DNA of 26,292 nt. It comes from Pelargonium nanum. Lineage: Eukaryota > Streptophyta > Magnoliopsida > Geraniales > Geraniaceae. Position numbers and translations under genes: made by a program. The stretch covers positions 1 through 26,292 of the forward strand of contig JAYMTF010001107.1 in NCBI GenBank assembly GCA_036897485.1. The letters run 5' to 3'. Positions 9,797-22,069 of this stretch are shown one piece after another (position 1 is the stretch's first letter; each line of letters opens with the position of its first letter). Under the pieces are notes generated by a model. That model saw only the letters and a list, made by a program, of their open reading frames with translations, did not search any database and had not been told where the DNA came from.

Positions 9797-10220
9797 GAGC
9801 GGAGCGTGCTAGTCACGCACTCCACTCAACTCGACGGATCACTACTGGTTTAAAACGTGGAAGAGCAATAGCCACTCTTGGCTTGACGTGCGTCCAGATG
9901 CACGGGGAAAAATGAAGTCGCGCTACACCAGATCCAGTTCACCCTTTCCTCCATTCGTGGTTCGAAACGTAGCAGGCGTACCCAAACCATCATACCTGCG
10001 AAGCACTAGAGGTAGCTCACTCGTCCATCCTCTCTTGGCGCGACGCGTAGCAAGTGCACCAAACTTTGAACAGGCGCGATGCACGTGAAGGTCTCTCTCC
10101 CTGAGCCTCTCCTGGTCTGACACGCATGAGGGAGCACGGACTACCCATGCTTGTGTCGCATTTGATCACTTCCTCTCACTCCAGTCTCTCTTGGCTCAAC
10201 ACGTACCCGAGTGGACTGAA
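9797..10220. repeat. Degenerate tandem array, about 79-bp period
   Basis: Six diverged copies of a core like CTCTTGGCGCGACGCGTAG then CAAGTGCAC recur. Aligned on the central C of the CGT/CGC core, they stand at 9805, 9887, 9968, 10046, 10123 and 10202, so the spacing is 77-82 bases. The block is clearly richer in G and C than its surroundings. Similar GC-rich low-order repeats are found in untranslated parts of plant LTR retrotransposons, so a retroelement origin is possible but not shown. Short ORFs here on both strands are not supported. Confidence 0.55.
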
Positions 10221-10259
10221 TCCTCATCGTCTGAGAAACTCATAAACAGAGCCCAAGCC

Positions 10260-13190
10260 ATCCAGCATTTTTGGTTTCACACATACCTGGTTGCAGTATA
10301 TTCTCTCTATCCACGATCACTATAATTCATATGACTTATTTTTACATGATAAAACTATATTTTGTCCTTATAAACAGGTTATGGTATGTTTAGTTATTCG
10401 ACATGAACAAGACACAAACTCGTTTAAAGGAACTTGATTCATTTATACTTGCTGATAATAAAATTGGTATATGACTCAAATTGACAGTCTTATACTTTCT
10501 CGTAAAACAGAAGAAAACTCTATCCGGATTTGGATTTGGATTTGGTGAATTTGTCTCATGGTATTGGCTAATTAACGGGCCTTAAATGGAAGGGTGTTGT
10601 AAAGTTGGGCCTAAAATCTGGGCTGAACAAAAACAAAACCAAGCACAAATTATATCCATTTCTTCTGTCCTCCCAGTCACAGGTTCAAATGTATATAATC
10701 ATTTCTCTATGGTTTCATACTTTGATTAATGTGTCTTCATTGTTCAGAAACTTTTAAATTATCATATTTCTCTCCACCATTTGATCAAACGACAGCAATT
10801 GCATTTTTGTTTTACGTTCGTTTGGAAACATCTTAACCACAAATATCGGTTTTATTCATCAATTGAATTATTCAAAAGTCATATATTCTTTGTAAGCATA
10901 CTCAGGTCAGGAATAGCTTTTTCTGTTGTTTATCAAGTATCTGCAGAGAATTTGTTGCACTAAGCCTTAGTGGATCCAGCTTATGAGAAAAAAGTGTGAT
11001 CCAAAAATGCAAACCCTACATGCACATACAAAGACATTGGAGACGACAAGTGACAAGTAAAGTCCGATTCCATGAAACCCACCAGACAAGACTTTCCAAA
11101 CCACTTCTCATATGCATATATATGTTTGGTTTGCAACAATATTAACAGCTGGAAGAACATGGTACCAAAAATACCACCTAACCTTCCACTCAAACGCCAT
11201 ACAAACTTTGTATCTTTGGCTTCTTGGTCTCGGATTAGATACTTGGTAAAGCAACGAGCACATGAACCTAGCGTGCAGCTTTCACTAGCATTTGATCCAT
11301 GAACCTTTCGAGCAATCACTTAACAACACTCTCTGCCAATAAATCATGGCAAAATGTACTAATTACAACAATGACTATAACATAATTGAATTTGCATTTG
11401 CCTTTACCACATTCGTATTTTTCTAATATATACCTTTTCGTAAAAAGTTCAAACCAGCACATGCCCAAACTCTGTTCCTCTCATTGCCAAACCTTGGTAT
11501 GAAGTAGTAGCAATCACTATCACCATCAACCTAGCTAACTTCTTCAATAATTGGCATTATGTAGTTGGTAAGCTCTATATTAACATTTCTATCAATGGCT
11601 TTATCATTTTCACAGTTTCGTGCCACCATCCACCTAATTGCTCTGTTACCTCGTGTAATTAACCACGCAAAGCATGTTACGACTACAACACCCTACAGGC
11701 TACAAGCACATCCCTCTCAACACAAAAAGGCTCCACATTTGAAATTGTAAACCAAGGACAACAAAATCAACTCAAGCCGCAATCCAAATAGTGAAGAAAA
11801 AGCCACCTATGGTAATATAAAAGTTGCAATCAACAGCTTAAAAAGCATGACTATATGTGTGTTATATCAGAAAATAAATGTTGTTGCTTCTGTGATCTTC
11901 CTTCTACACAAGGTAAGGTAACATCACACGCGCTATATGCGTCGTATAAATTCATTTCGTAATTAGTCGAATTGCTTCTGCTCGATTGACACGTAACTAA
12001 CGAATGGACTGATCTTAATGGGAATATGGACTACAAGGATTGATGTAGATATATACTTCATACTTGGATCAATTATCAACACAAGATTTCTATACAACCA
12101 GACATAAACTGTACGGAGATGACTAGCAGATTATATGATGGAAAGACCCACATAGACATAGCAATCACAAGCATTTCTCTAAGAAAATTTACCACTTCAC
12201 AGCTACAGTCTTCAATATTGAGTCAAGTACTCAGCTCTTCAGCTGGTCATTTCATCAAACACCTTGTGTGCGCTTGCTGGAAAGAATTTCAACACACTCA
12301 ATTCCAGTGGTGTGTAGTGGCATAAATGCAAATTTGAAGAACTAAGTGGGTGCAGAGGCAGTAGCGTTTGGTCGGACCGCAGAGAGTAATTTGAGAGTCA
12401 CCATCACCTGAACCCGACCAAATCTGTTTCTTTTATGTATCACTCTTGGAGCTCGAGGTTTCTATAAAATTTCGGATTTAACGTGTAAAATGTACCATAT
12501 GTCCAATTTGACTCGAATATAAAGTATATCGAAACTTGAATAAACCTTTTTTAGCTCGCAATTCGATTTTCAGTACACAACTTGTCGAGTCAATTATAAA
12601 TCTGATCATTTTTTTCTTCCAATTGTATATGTAGAAATATGGATCGATCTTCAAATACATACAAATTCGGTTCTGCATGGCCAGTTCTTCTACTATCTAA
12701 ATTCTAAGGTTAGGTATTGAGAGATACTAATAATATTAGAATAACCACATTAATGTTGATGTTTTTCACGTTTGGAAATTGTAAAGGGTTTGGCTCTTGA
12801 TTTAACCCTTTTGGTCATTTTCATGGAAAATGATACTTGCAATAAAAATGAATTACCTCCAGAGTGATTAAATTAAACATGTTTTAATTAAGCCACAAAA
12901 GTCCTCTTGAATCTTAATCAATTGATAATGGCATATAATATAATATGAAGAATTAAGTGGTAATTGGTGGTGTTGATGTGTAATTAAGACTTTAATAATG
13001 TAATTAACACCCCCAAACATGCCACTTTTTAAAACACATTTATACGTGTCACATAATTGATGTGAAAACATAAAAGTTAACAAGAATTGATATAACATAA
13101 AATGAAGTGATTATTCAAGAGTTCCAGATCAATTAGGTAATTAGAGTGTAGTGAAACTAATTAAATATATATATTTAACCGGTGAGAAAA
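10260..13190. other. Gene-poor region
   Basis: No gene is supported. Several open frames of 60-112 codons exist on both strands, but none begins with a proper ATG in good context, shows a recognisable domain or joins to others by splice sites. The longest, 10981-11319 on the minus strand, lacks an ATG at its start. Confidence 0.45.
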
Positions 13191-13204
13191 TGCGGGTGGT
13201 GGAG

Positions 13205-13257
13205 TGGAGGTAGCTGCGGCGGAGGCGGTGGCGGAGGTGGAGGTGGCGGTGGAGCCA
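13205..13257. repeat. GGN-rich trinucleotide tract
   Basis: Imperfect repeats of GGA, GGT and GGC run for about 50 bases. On the plus strand they would read poly-Gly and on the minus strand poly-Pro (ending in a stop at the GGTTAA reversed, near 13180), but neither is linked to a start codon or a domain. A pair of TGGGCC/GGCCCA motifs (site II-like) lies close by at about 13334-13350. Confidence 0.6.
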
Positions 13258-13259
13258 GG

Positions 13260-16200
13260 AGGAGCCGGACACGGACAAAAGGCCGGACCCTACGCCACCC
13301 CCTACCTCTTGGAGGTGAAAAAGAAAGGTAAGGCCCATTGGGCCCAATAGCCAAATAGCCCTCAGTGACTCATCACACCTTCCCCTAAATTCCGAGCTCC
13401 TATCTGATTGTGACTGATTCGACCTCTTGCCTTTTTTTGTTTGCTTCTTTGTTTTCACCTCTTTTTTATTTTACCAAATTGCCCCTGACCCTTTCCATAA
13501 TCCCCTTATCATAATTTTTTCCCTTTGCTTTGGTCTAAATAAATAAATTGATAGAAAGGCAATACCCTCCGAATACGCTTGGGACCCGCATATCTTGACT
13601 CGGCTCGTTGGTGGTGGGGAATCGAGAAAATGCTTATAATGAAGTGGGCGGGTGGAAATTGCAAAACCCGCCCCATTGTTAGTATTGTAAATGAGTTTTA
13701 GAGAACTCATAGTGAAAAATGTCAATTTGAAAATTTGTTTAAATTTTTTTAAAAAGTTATTTATTTCATTGTTCAAAGATTAAAATTTATTCACTGTACT
13801 ATTATAGGTATTTTGATGTACCAAAATTGTTAGAGTGAACCCAAGTGTTTGAGGTGTTAGGTCCTTTAGGTGGGAATGAATAAGTTTGGGAGGTGCATGG
13901 TCCTTGAGAACTTTAGTGAAGATATGTGAGGTGAAGAGCTAGAAGATAAGCTCATTGGAGGATGACTTTTGAGTTCAAACTTTTTGAAGAACGCTATTGT
14001 TTCACATACTTAGTGAAATTTGGTTAAGTATTGAAAATGTTTTTAGAAATGACTTCTTAGGAAGAAGAATTTGAAGGAACTTTGAAGAGGAGGAGTTCTA
14101 TTGAGAAGTGTACAACTTTGGTGGAAAATGAAAAAGTATGGAGATTATTTCCTTAAAAGTGTGATCAAATGTTAGATCTTTAGAGATATTTCGAGAGTCC
14201 TTGAAAAAGATCTCAAGTGTTGTAGTAGTGATCGTTTGAGAGATGTCAATATCAGAGTAGAGAGACCAATGTCATTCAAATTTTAATCAAGTGCGAAGGT
14301 TGACAACAATAAAAATGTGGTATGTACATAAAAAACTCATATCATTATTTTGTAAAAAGGTACAAAAATGGATGAAGTGCAAAAAAACACCCAAAACATT
14401 TTGGAAGTTAACACAAAATAAAATTGAAACATGACGAAAAGAGAAGTGAGTCATCACGTGTAGCAAGGTAGCTCTTGGAGCTTCCATCACAGGTGGCGCA
14501 GGTGCTCCCCACAAGTATGGTACAATATTTCTCTCCTGATTCAATAACTTTTTGAACTTTAATACGATATGTTTTCATGCCTCAGTCTATTTGTCCTTTT
14601 GAAGTTTTATTTAAACTCTATCCCTGACCCATATAGTTAGTCCAATTCTGTTTATTTTGTCTCGACCCAAGGTCCATGAGTACCGAATGTGAACGTGGTA
14701 ATTGTCGGGCCATTAGTAGCCAAAATACTTATAAATTTTTATCCATCTTCAACCAATGTATAGTTTGTATTGTTTAATATGAGTTTATATTCTTTTTTTT
14801 TTTGCAAACAAATACTAATCTTCATCAGAAGTGAAATCTTGGAGAAAAAAAATGATGAATGAGTGACATTACTTGTACGCAATACACCATAAGAATTCAA
14901 CATAAATGTATTAATTACTCCTATCCATATGGAGTTAGGAAGCTAAAATTGTCAATGCTCATAAAGTTTGCTAAAAATGTGGGTCTTTTTAGCATTTAGT
15001 CAAATGTTTTGACAATTGTAAGTGGCATGCGTGAACAAGTGAAGCTCATGTTAGGCAGCTATGATATGATAGGGGTTGCTTGTTGGGTTTTCGGAAGCAA
15101 ACATGGCTTTGATAATTCATTTCCTAATATTAGCAACTAAATCATCTTTAAATAGTTTACTTAACACAACATAACATCCCAATTTTGATGTTTGCTTTTG
15201 TTGACTTAATGTTTGATGGCCTTTTCACATTCTTGCTTCTTACCATCCTACAATATTGTAGCCATGAAAATTTCAAATTGCTTCTTTATTGTTGAAAAGA
15301 AGAAGAAGAAGAAGAAGCAGAAGCTATATGAAATATGAAAATTGTGATTGATTTGCATAAATGAGACATCATATATCATTTTTATTAAAACTTTTGTTCA
15401 GCTTCATTGGGTCAACTAATGTGAAATGTTTTTTTCTTTTTATCAAACTAATGTGAAATGTTAATAAACTATCCATCCAACTAAAAATTTAGTTTATTTG
15501 TTAGCTTTGAAAATAAACAAGTAAGTTTGAGAACAAATAGTTTAAGCCAATAAATTTTGGTTTAAGCTACGTCATCAATGATTATTACAATTCATCAAAT
15601 TTAAACAGTGGATCCAATAAAGAGTTCTGCACTCATAAATTCACTTGAGTAAGTATATATGAATTTATTTTTATCGAAGTATATGTGAAATTTAATACTA
15701 TAGAATGATCTAATTGGTTTGGCTTGAGTTAAGCCAAACTTAAATTACAAACTATCTTGATATTGATCATGCCTAACCAACTTCTTAAACATAAAAGATT
15801 AAATCATATAGAACAAAAATGCAATAGAGATAGAACACTCATTTGTGACAAAGAATATATATACAAGTTAATACTCATAATATATACTTCTGTTTCAAAA
15901 CAAGTGTCTTGGTTTTTTATAATAAAAAAATATAATTATAAATTAGTTAATGTTGTTTATTTTGTCATGAAATTGATGTACATGTATGTGTTGTAACAAA
16001 TTTATATTAACTAACTTATTATAATATTATTAGTAATAGTAATACAAACCTTTAAAAAAATGAAACTTATTTTAAAACATATATATACTCTAAAAGCATT
16101 AACATCTATTTTAGGTATATTGTTTACAAATCCATGGGCAAACAAATAAAATCAATTCTCTGTCACATGCACTACTTCTTAATCTTTATGAATTTTCTAT

Positions 16201-16600
16201 TCCAAACATCATCCATCTTTTCTTTTTGCAATCTTATTACCTCATTGGCACATTCATGATTCATGCACTTAAACTATGTCATTTGTATTTCCCTTTAAGC
16301 CCAATTAAGATAACTAACCACCACCTTTCAATGAACCATGAGGTGTCTCCCCTTCCACAACAAAGATAGAGAGGTCCTAAACCTAATTGTGTAGCCTTTT
16401 AGGTGTATCACCCACAAAACCATACAATAATACCAAACATATAGTTTAAAACTCAAATAAACATAATTAAGAGGGGTTAACTACAAAAAAAATCCATGTT
16501 TTGAAAAGAACCTCCTTTTCACATACATTAAAAAAAATCTTTATTCCATGAATTATTATATGCTTTTTCAAAATCTTTAATAAAAATATTCAGAGGGGCA
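13260..16600. other. Gene-poor AT-rich region
   Basis: No gene is supported. Small structures are an (AAG)n microsatellite near 15298-15317, a repeated CTAATGTGAAATGTT near 15417 and 15450, and a short perfect inverted repeat (GTTTGGCTT, five bases, AAGCCAAAC) at 15717-15739. The right end should contain the HD-Zip promoter. Confidence 0.45.
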
Positions 16601-16753
16601 TTATGGTAACTTCAACCAGGCTGTCTTCTCCTCCCCTTGAAGAAAAGCCAGACCTCCCTGAGCTCCTTATAACACCCATCAATCCAATCTTGCCAGAGAA
16701 GAATCTCTCTCTTTCTCAACTTGCAAGCTCTTCCCCACCAAAGTAGACTCTCC

Positions 16754-16756
<3 letters not shown>

Positions 16757-16790
<34 letters not shown>
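16757..16790 (+). repeat. (TC)17 microsatellite in the HD-Zip leader
   Basis: An uninterrupted TC run of 34 bases lies about 340 bases before the HD-Zip start codon. CT repeats in plant 5' leaders are common and can bind BPC/GAGA-type factors. It will vary in length between individuals. Confidence 0.9.
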
Positions 16791-16795
<5 letters not shown>

Positions 16796-16921
16796 CTCAC
16801 AGACTCCACAAGTTTTCAAATTTTCAAGCTTTTATCTTCAGAGAAACAGAGCTTTCATCTACCTCTCTGTTCTGCTCTGTTCTTGTCTGCAATTTTTTTC
16901 TCTTGAGCTCTGACTTTTTGA

Positions 16922-17072
16922 ATGATGGGTGTGGGCTCTCTGTACTCTCAGTCTTTCCACATTACAGTAATCCTTATCACCAGCTTTTTCCGCCACAAGC
17001 TTTAGAGTTCAGATCATTCACAAATCACCACCTTCTTCTTCTCTTCCCTCCCCAACAAATATGACCGTTTGA
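16922..17072 (+). promoter_or_regulatory. Two upstream ORFs in the HD-Zip 5' leader
   Basis: The first uORF runs from 16922 to 17005 (27 codons, beginning ATGATG, MMGVGSLYSQ). The second, at 17061-17072, is only ATG-ACC-GTT-TGA. Both end before the main start at 17129. uORFs usually lower translation of the main frame. Conserved-peptide uORFs are known for the class I relative ATHB1, but I cannot tell whether this one is conserved. The leader is assumed to be unspliced here. Confidence 0.5.
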
Positions 17073-17128
17073 GTTTCTGCAAATTTTAAAAAAACCCAGA
17101 AGTTAGTGAAGTGATTTAAGCAGAAGCT

Positions 17129-18324
17129 ATGGCGGGTGGGAAGGTTTACGGCTCTTCAAACATGACAGTTCTTCTCCAAAACGAAAAGCTTCCTTCTTCT
17201 TCCGATGTCCTCGAGTCTCTCTGGATTCCCAGCTCTGCCCCAACTTTTCATGGTAATTTTCTTACTCTGTTTCAAAATTGATTGTTGGGTTTGATAACAG
17301 AGACTGATACTTACATGGGTTAATTCAAATTTTGTACTTTCTTGATTACAGCTAGTTTTAATTTCTATCTTTCTGGGTTGCTCTGTTTCAGGTTCAAGCT
17401 CTATGGTTAGTTTCGAAAATGTTTGTGACAAGAGTCTCAACACAGACAGGCCGTTTTTTCAGAAAGAAGAAGCTTGCGACGACGACTACGACGGTTGCTT
17501 CCTCCAGCCGGGGAAAAAACGGCGGCTCTCCGTCGACCAGGTTCAGTTTCTGGAGAGAAATTTCGAGGTAGAGAACAAGCTTGAACCGGAGAGGAAGGTC
17601 CAGCTCGCTAAAGAGCTTGGCTTGCAGCCCAGACAGGTCGCGATTTGGTTCCAGAACCGAAGAGCTCGGTACAAGACCAAACAGCTCGAGAAGGACTATG
17701 ATGTTTTGAAATCCAGCTACGACAAGCTCCAATCCGAATACGACAATCTCCTCAAAGAGAAGGACAAATTAAAAGAAGAGGTAACAATCTAAAAACTTCT
17801 ATTTCAGCTCATTGATCATCAATTTGGTTTCTTTTGCTGAATTTTGTTTGACCCTTTTACAGGTTCTGTTCTTGAAAGACAAATTGCTAATCCGGGACAA
17901 TGGGAAGCTTCAAGATTTGGATTTGGACAACCAGATCATGGATCAAGAACCGCAAGAACATGTTCCTAAGACTGTTCCTGAAACTGGGTCCGATTCTGCT
18001 CCACCAATGTTGGTCTGTAAACAGGAAGATGCGAGCTCGGCGAAAAGTGACGTACTGGATTCCGACAGCCCACATTACGCGACCCACTCGAATTCGCTGC
18101 TGGAGCCTACAACTGCTGATTCGTCCAATGTTTTCGAGTCGGATTTTTCGCAGGACGAGGACGATGATAACTTTAGCCGGAGCTTCTTGCCGGCGCCGCC
18201 ACTGCCAGCTTACTTGCCGAGACTCGACGACGACGGCCATTTTCAAAACCCGCATGCTGGTTCTGCGAGTTCATGCAATTTTGGGTTTCCAGTTGAAGAT
18301 CAGCTTTTTTGTTTCTGGCCTTAA
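17129..18324 (+). CDS. Class I HD-Zip transcription factor, ATHB6/ATHB16 type
   Basis: Three exons, 17129-17252, 17392-17780 and 17863-18324, encode 324 residues, with GT-AG junctions in matching phases (1, 0). The N-terminus ([20 protein letters not shown]) is typical of the ATHB6/ATHB16 branch. The homeodomain covers about 83-138 ([20 protein letters not shown] onward), with recognition helix [13 protein letters not shown] at 124-136. The leucine zipper follows directly: leucines at 140, 147, 154, 161, 168 and 175, six heptads, with the last one encoded across the second intron. The C-terminal half is acidic and ends in FCFWP, an AHA-type activation end common in class I. Such factors bind the pseudopalindrome CAATNATTG as dimers in the nucleus. 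Arabidopsis ATHB6 acts downstream of ABI1 in ABA signalling and ATHB16 limits leaf growth. The role here is inferred from kinship. The length is close to that of the family. Confidence 0.96.
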
Positions 18325-18445
18325 TTAGTTGATTAATCTTATTATGGGACTTGGAAGCTTTTCTCTAGCTTTTTTAGGAATTAATGTGCAAAAATATAAC
18401 TTAAGGTCTCTCTTTGTCATCATATGTAATTATGGATCATGAATC

Positions 18446-18451
18446 AATAAA
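18446..18451 (+). terminator. Polyadenylation signal of the HD-Zip gene
   Basis: AATAAA lies about 120 bases after the stop codon, in AT-rich sequence, a usual place for a plant near-upstream element. Confidence 0.6.
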
Positions 18452-19020
18452 ATCCAATTATGCTACTTTGTTCTTGGAACTCATTTTAGTACTACATTTC
18501 CCAATTTCGTGGAATTGGTTATTGTGATTACTCATTTATTACCTTACTAATTTACGTAGTAAATTTGTTTCAAGCTAAGTATATATGTTCATTTTGAAAA
18601 GAAAAAAAAAATTCAAAATGAAGTATTCAATGTTAATAATAACATGCTATTGTTAAAGTCAATTGTGAAGCAACAATTTTTAAATCTGCTTAATTGTCAA
18701 ATATATGTTGGGTGGCGAAAAATGGTATGATTTGTTCGTTGCCGCGACTGAACGCTTGCCAGGAGAGCAACATGTCACATTCTGAAAGAATGAGTATTTC
18801 CCACACGTCTTAAGGATGATTTTCACCATGCGACATACTCTTATATTTGTGAAATTGGTGTTGATCAGTATGCTTATTGAGAAGGTATAACATCTTTTGT
18901 ATTTGTGTTTTATATTGTTTGACGCCCATAAAAAAGGTTGACCTCTCTCCCTTGATGCGAGAGTTTGGAGCCCCGCACGGGGCCGATTCTTTTGGTCCGT
19001 GACAGACAACCTTGGAAGGT
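18452..19020. other. Intergenic, possible retroelement flank
   Basis: No gene is supported. The stretch from about 18715 to 19020 has a more coding-like base composition than its surroundings and may be a frameshifted upstream part of the RNase H-like remnant, but I could not assemble a frame. Confidence 0.35.
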
Positions 19021-19021
19021 G

Positions 19022-19141
19022 GAGACTCTAGCTATTTGGAAGGCCATTAGATGGTTTAATGGTAAAGGTTTCCAACGTGTTGATGTTGAATATGGTTCCT
19101 TGACAATTGCGGAGCTTAGCAATAGGAGTGGTAATGTCTAG
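19022..19141 (+). pseudogene. RNase H-like (RVT_3) retroelement remnant
   Basis: This frame of 39 codons plus stop reads ETLAIWKAIRWFNGKGFQRV, then DVEYGSLTIAELSNRS. This pattern, with an acidic residue before an Ala-rich helix, a KGFxRVxVE strand and S-LTI, fits the RNase H-like domain carried by plant LINE elements and their relatives. The expected D in VExDS is replaced by Y-G, and I cannot follow the frame upstream, so it is a broken fragment. It sits alone in gene-poor DNA. Confidence 0.55.
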
Positions 19142-21400
19142 CTAATTTTAGTGAACGGTCTTGATTAAGTTAGTTTTTTTTCATTTGCTTGTCGATTTAC
19201 AAATCTAGTAATTTATATTTTGTCTAAATTAGTTGATTCTAAATCTTATGCCAAACAGTGGGATAGTACTCCAAATCTCTTGACATGTATTTGGTTTAAT
19301 ATAAACCTTTCTTTTCACAAAAGTTTGAACTAAATGACAAACTACAATACAAATTGAATCAAATAATCCAATGCCAATTGCACTTGCATTTTCCTTAGAA
19401 ACAGTTGGCTTGAATGTGGGCAGATTGCAATAATCTGTGTGCATAAACACAAAATCTTTGTTGTGCACCAAAAGGACACACACAAAATGCTCTTCTCTTT
19501 TGAGTAAAATCCCAAAACTCTTCCAATTTTGTGCACAACAAAAGGACAAAACCCAATTTGAAATCAAGCACTGAAAAGCTGAAAATAAAGTCAAATTTTT
19601 GGTGCAATTGGGTTCTTTAATTGGCAGACGACTTTGAGCTCTCTATTGAAGTCGTTGACAGCTTCCACGTTTTGAATAATTTGATGGCTAAAATTTATAC
19701 TCTAAAGCCTAAACCAACCAATCAAGATTGCGTCCAATTGGTACCATATATTTGCTGATGCAATGCAACCAAAACCGTTCAAGAGAAAGTTTTTGTTGCA
19801 ATTTTCCTAGAAAATGTTTGTTTGGTTCTCTAGAAAGTGATCTTTGTGAATGTTTTGTAATATTTAATTGATTCTGCTGAATATGCGTGTCATCATTTCT
19901 GGTGGATTGTGTGACGGATACATCCCACTGGCCCCTGGTTTTGTTGAACTTCATGCAAAAAGCAAACACCTAAAAGAAGAATTTGTTTTTGATTTTATTG
20001 TCAATTATTTTTAGTTATGGTGTGAAGAATGTGTGGAGAAATTTAGAAAGATTTCTGAATGTAAAGATGCTCCAAAATAACAAAACAACATAGTGAATCA
20101 TAATTATGATCTCGAAAAAATAGTGAGTATTGAAACATTGACGATACATGAAAATTTATAAATAACTTATCCAAATTCAATATACACGTTTATATGGAGC
20201 TTGCTCGTATCTACATCAAATTTTGGTGTTGAAACCAAAATGTAGGCCTTCTAGAGTAGACCTATCTTAAAGACGAACAGAATTTGGGCTCTTATAAGAT
20301 CCCGATAAGTCACTTTGAATAACACGAGAATAAGAATTATCCAAACATGAGTCAAATCATATCAACGATGAAAGAAGAAATATAATAAAAAATACTCAAA
20401 ACTGCACAACAAAGAGACTTAACATATCTTAGCTCGTCATCACCATCGGCTTAGCCGACCACGTGCCCCTTCTACCACATCGTCCACTTTTATTGTCTAT
20501 GTGGCACGACTACGCGATCATTCAATTAGAGAGCGCCACGTTAATGACCCACGTATGCCCGCCCCACACAAGATTGGACTCGTGATGGTCGCCTTCGAGT
20601 TAACTCGCTCTTGGATCGAGTTTATACGTGATCCTCAAACAACATATAGGCTACTTTACTTCAAACCAATCATAGCATGACATGTGGCTTCTATATTGCC
20701 CACCACTTACCATGTTATATTGGATCCTTGTTGATCGGGTTATTTAATTGACTTGCCGACACGAGTTGGTCAAGCGAGCCAACACGGTTCAGATCGCTCC
20801 CATAACACACACACTTTGAGATCGCCTTACACAATCCTAAGTTTAGAGCATACAAAGACACAACTAAGTAAGAAAATACTTAGTGGCAAACATAGTCCTC
20901 AACGGACACACTGCGCACTACATTACACCATATACTATTTCTAGCAAATTAGGTTATGTGAAGATCGAGAGCATGATACACCTTATTCCAACAATAGTAT
21001 CTCTAACCATTTTGCTTAAGTGGTAGTGCAAGAAAGAGCTAGACAAATAACAAATACCTTATATTACAATAGGAGCACAATTTTAGGAGTTGAATGTACC
21101 TTATCCAAACATTAACCACCAATTTTTCTAAATTTTATTATTTATACTTCTAGAAAGGTACTAATCGTTAGGACTTCACATCTTTCTTGAGCTTCATCAC
21201 ATGAATTAATTATTCATTTGTTAAATATATTGTTTTGTATTGGCTAATTTAAAATGAAAGATGATTTTATTTATTAGTATTCGAGTTAATTATACCATCT
21301 GAATTCACAATGTGTACTCTTGAATTCAACACAACACCATAAAAAAATACAAATAAATTTCCACCCCATTAAACTATAATCACAAAAACATTAATAAACA
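19142..21400. other. Gene-poor region
   Basis: No gene, RNA gene or complete mobile element is supported. A small perfect inverted repeat (CTAAGTA, six bases, TACTTAG) lies near 20864-20884. Confidence 0.45.
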
Positions 21401-21422
21401 GGAATAAAAAAAAAATGATATC

Positions 21423-21930
21423 GACACGTGGGACAATCTGAAGCGGTCATTAACAAACTGGCCAAGTGTCACAAACGGTTCCTTAAAACAAAGATATTGG
21501 ATATTTATTTGCCGACGGACGATCTCCAGTCCCGCTCGCGAAGCAGGCAATCGGCACCGGCAACGTGGACGGCTCAGATCAGAACAATCTAAAAGATACC
21601 GCACACGTGTCGTTACAGGAGCTAACGGCAAAACTGCCACGCAAACGCAGAAGGCGAAAACCACGGAACCTTTCTTGTCTGGTGCGGGGCCCAGGGGATG
21701 CAGATATGCAGTAACGTGGCAGCAAATGCGTGGTGGCGCTTGAAAGGTCTAGAGGAGGGACCCACAGAGGGGACGGTGTGTCGCTGTCAGTGATTCTGTT
21801 CCAGGAGGTGCAGATAAGAATGTAATGGGGTGTGATGTAGCGGAGCGGGGCCCCAGTCTTTGTGGCAGGAGGGAACTGTGGGATTAGTCCACGTCACACG
21901 TGTTTGGGTGGGTCCCAGTGTCCACGTGCG
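21423..21930. promoter_or_regulatory. GC-rich island with four CACGTG boxes
   Basis: Four CACGTG cores occur at 21425-21430, 21604-21609, 21897-21902 and 21923-21928, two of them inside ACACGTGT. Related ACGTGG and ACGTCA motifs fill the gaps. CACGTG is the target of bZIP and bHLH factors (ABRE/G-box). The block is richer in G and C than the flanks, yet neither neighbouring gene has its promoter here: the HD-Zip gene ends upstream and the small multidrug export-like gene points this way from the right. It could be the promoter of an unseen or lost gene, or a remote enhancer. Confidence 0.45.
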
Positions 21931-22069
21931 TGCCATGTCTCCGTGTCAGGATTCTGGTCGACCGTGCGTTAAGAAAGTGTGGAGTTCAGATTCAAGAGGG
22001 AGTGGGTCTTGGGCCCACTTCGAGGCCCACTTGATAGCTACTGCTGTTTATGATTTGGTTTTAAATGTG

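Noticed and set aside
9715-10123. Several overlapping open frames on both strands
   Set aside because: They arise from the GC-rich tandem array, which lowers stop-codon frequency; none has a domain.
10981-11319. 112-codon open frame on the minus strand
   Set aside because: It begins without an ATG, has no recognisable domain, and no splice partner was found.
13141-13458. 105-codon minus-strand open frame over the GGN tract
   Set aside because: Its His/Leu/Arg-rich content is produced by the repeat, and there is no supporting domain or splice structure.
17394-18255. Antisense and out-of-frame open frames over the HD-Zip gene
   Set aside because: They are shadows of the GC-rich coding exons; only the plus-strand frame gives a homeodomain and leucine zipper.
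21000-21060. Sequence like a SINE A-box (GCTTAAGTGGTAGTGCAAG)
   Set aside because: No B-box, A-tail or target duplication could be found with it.
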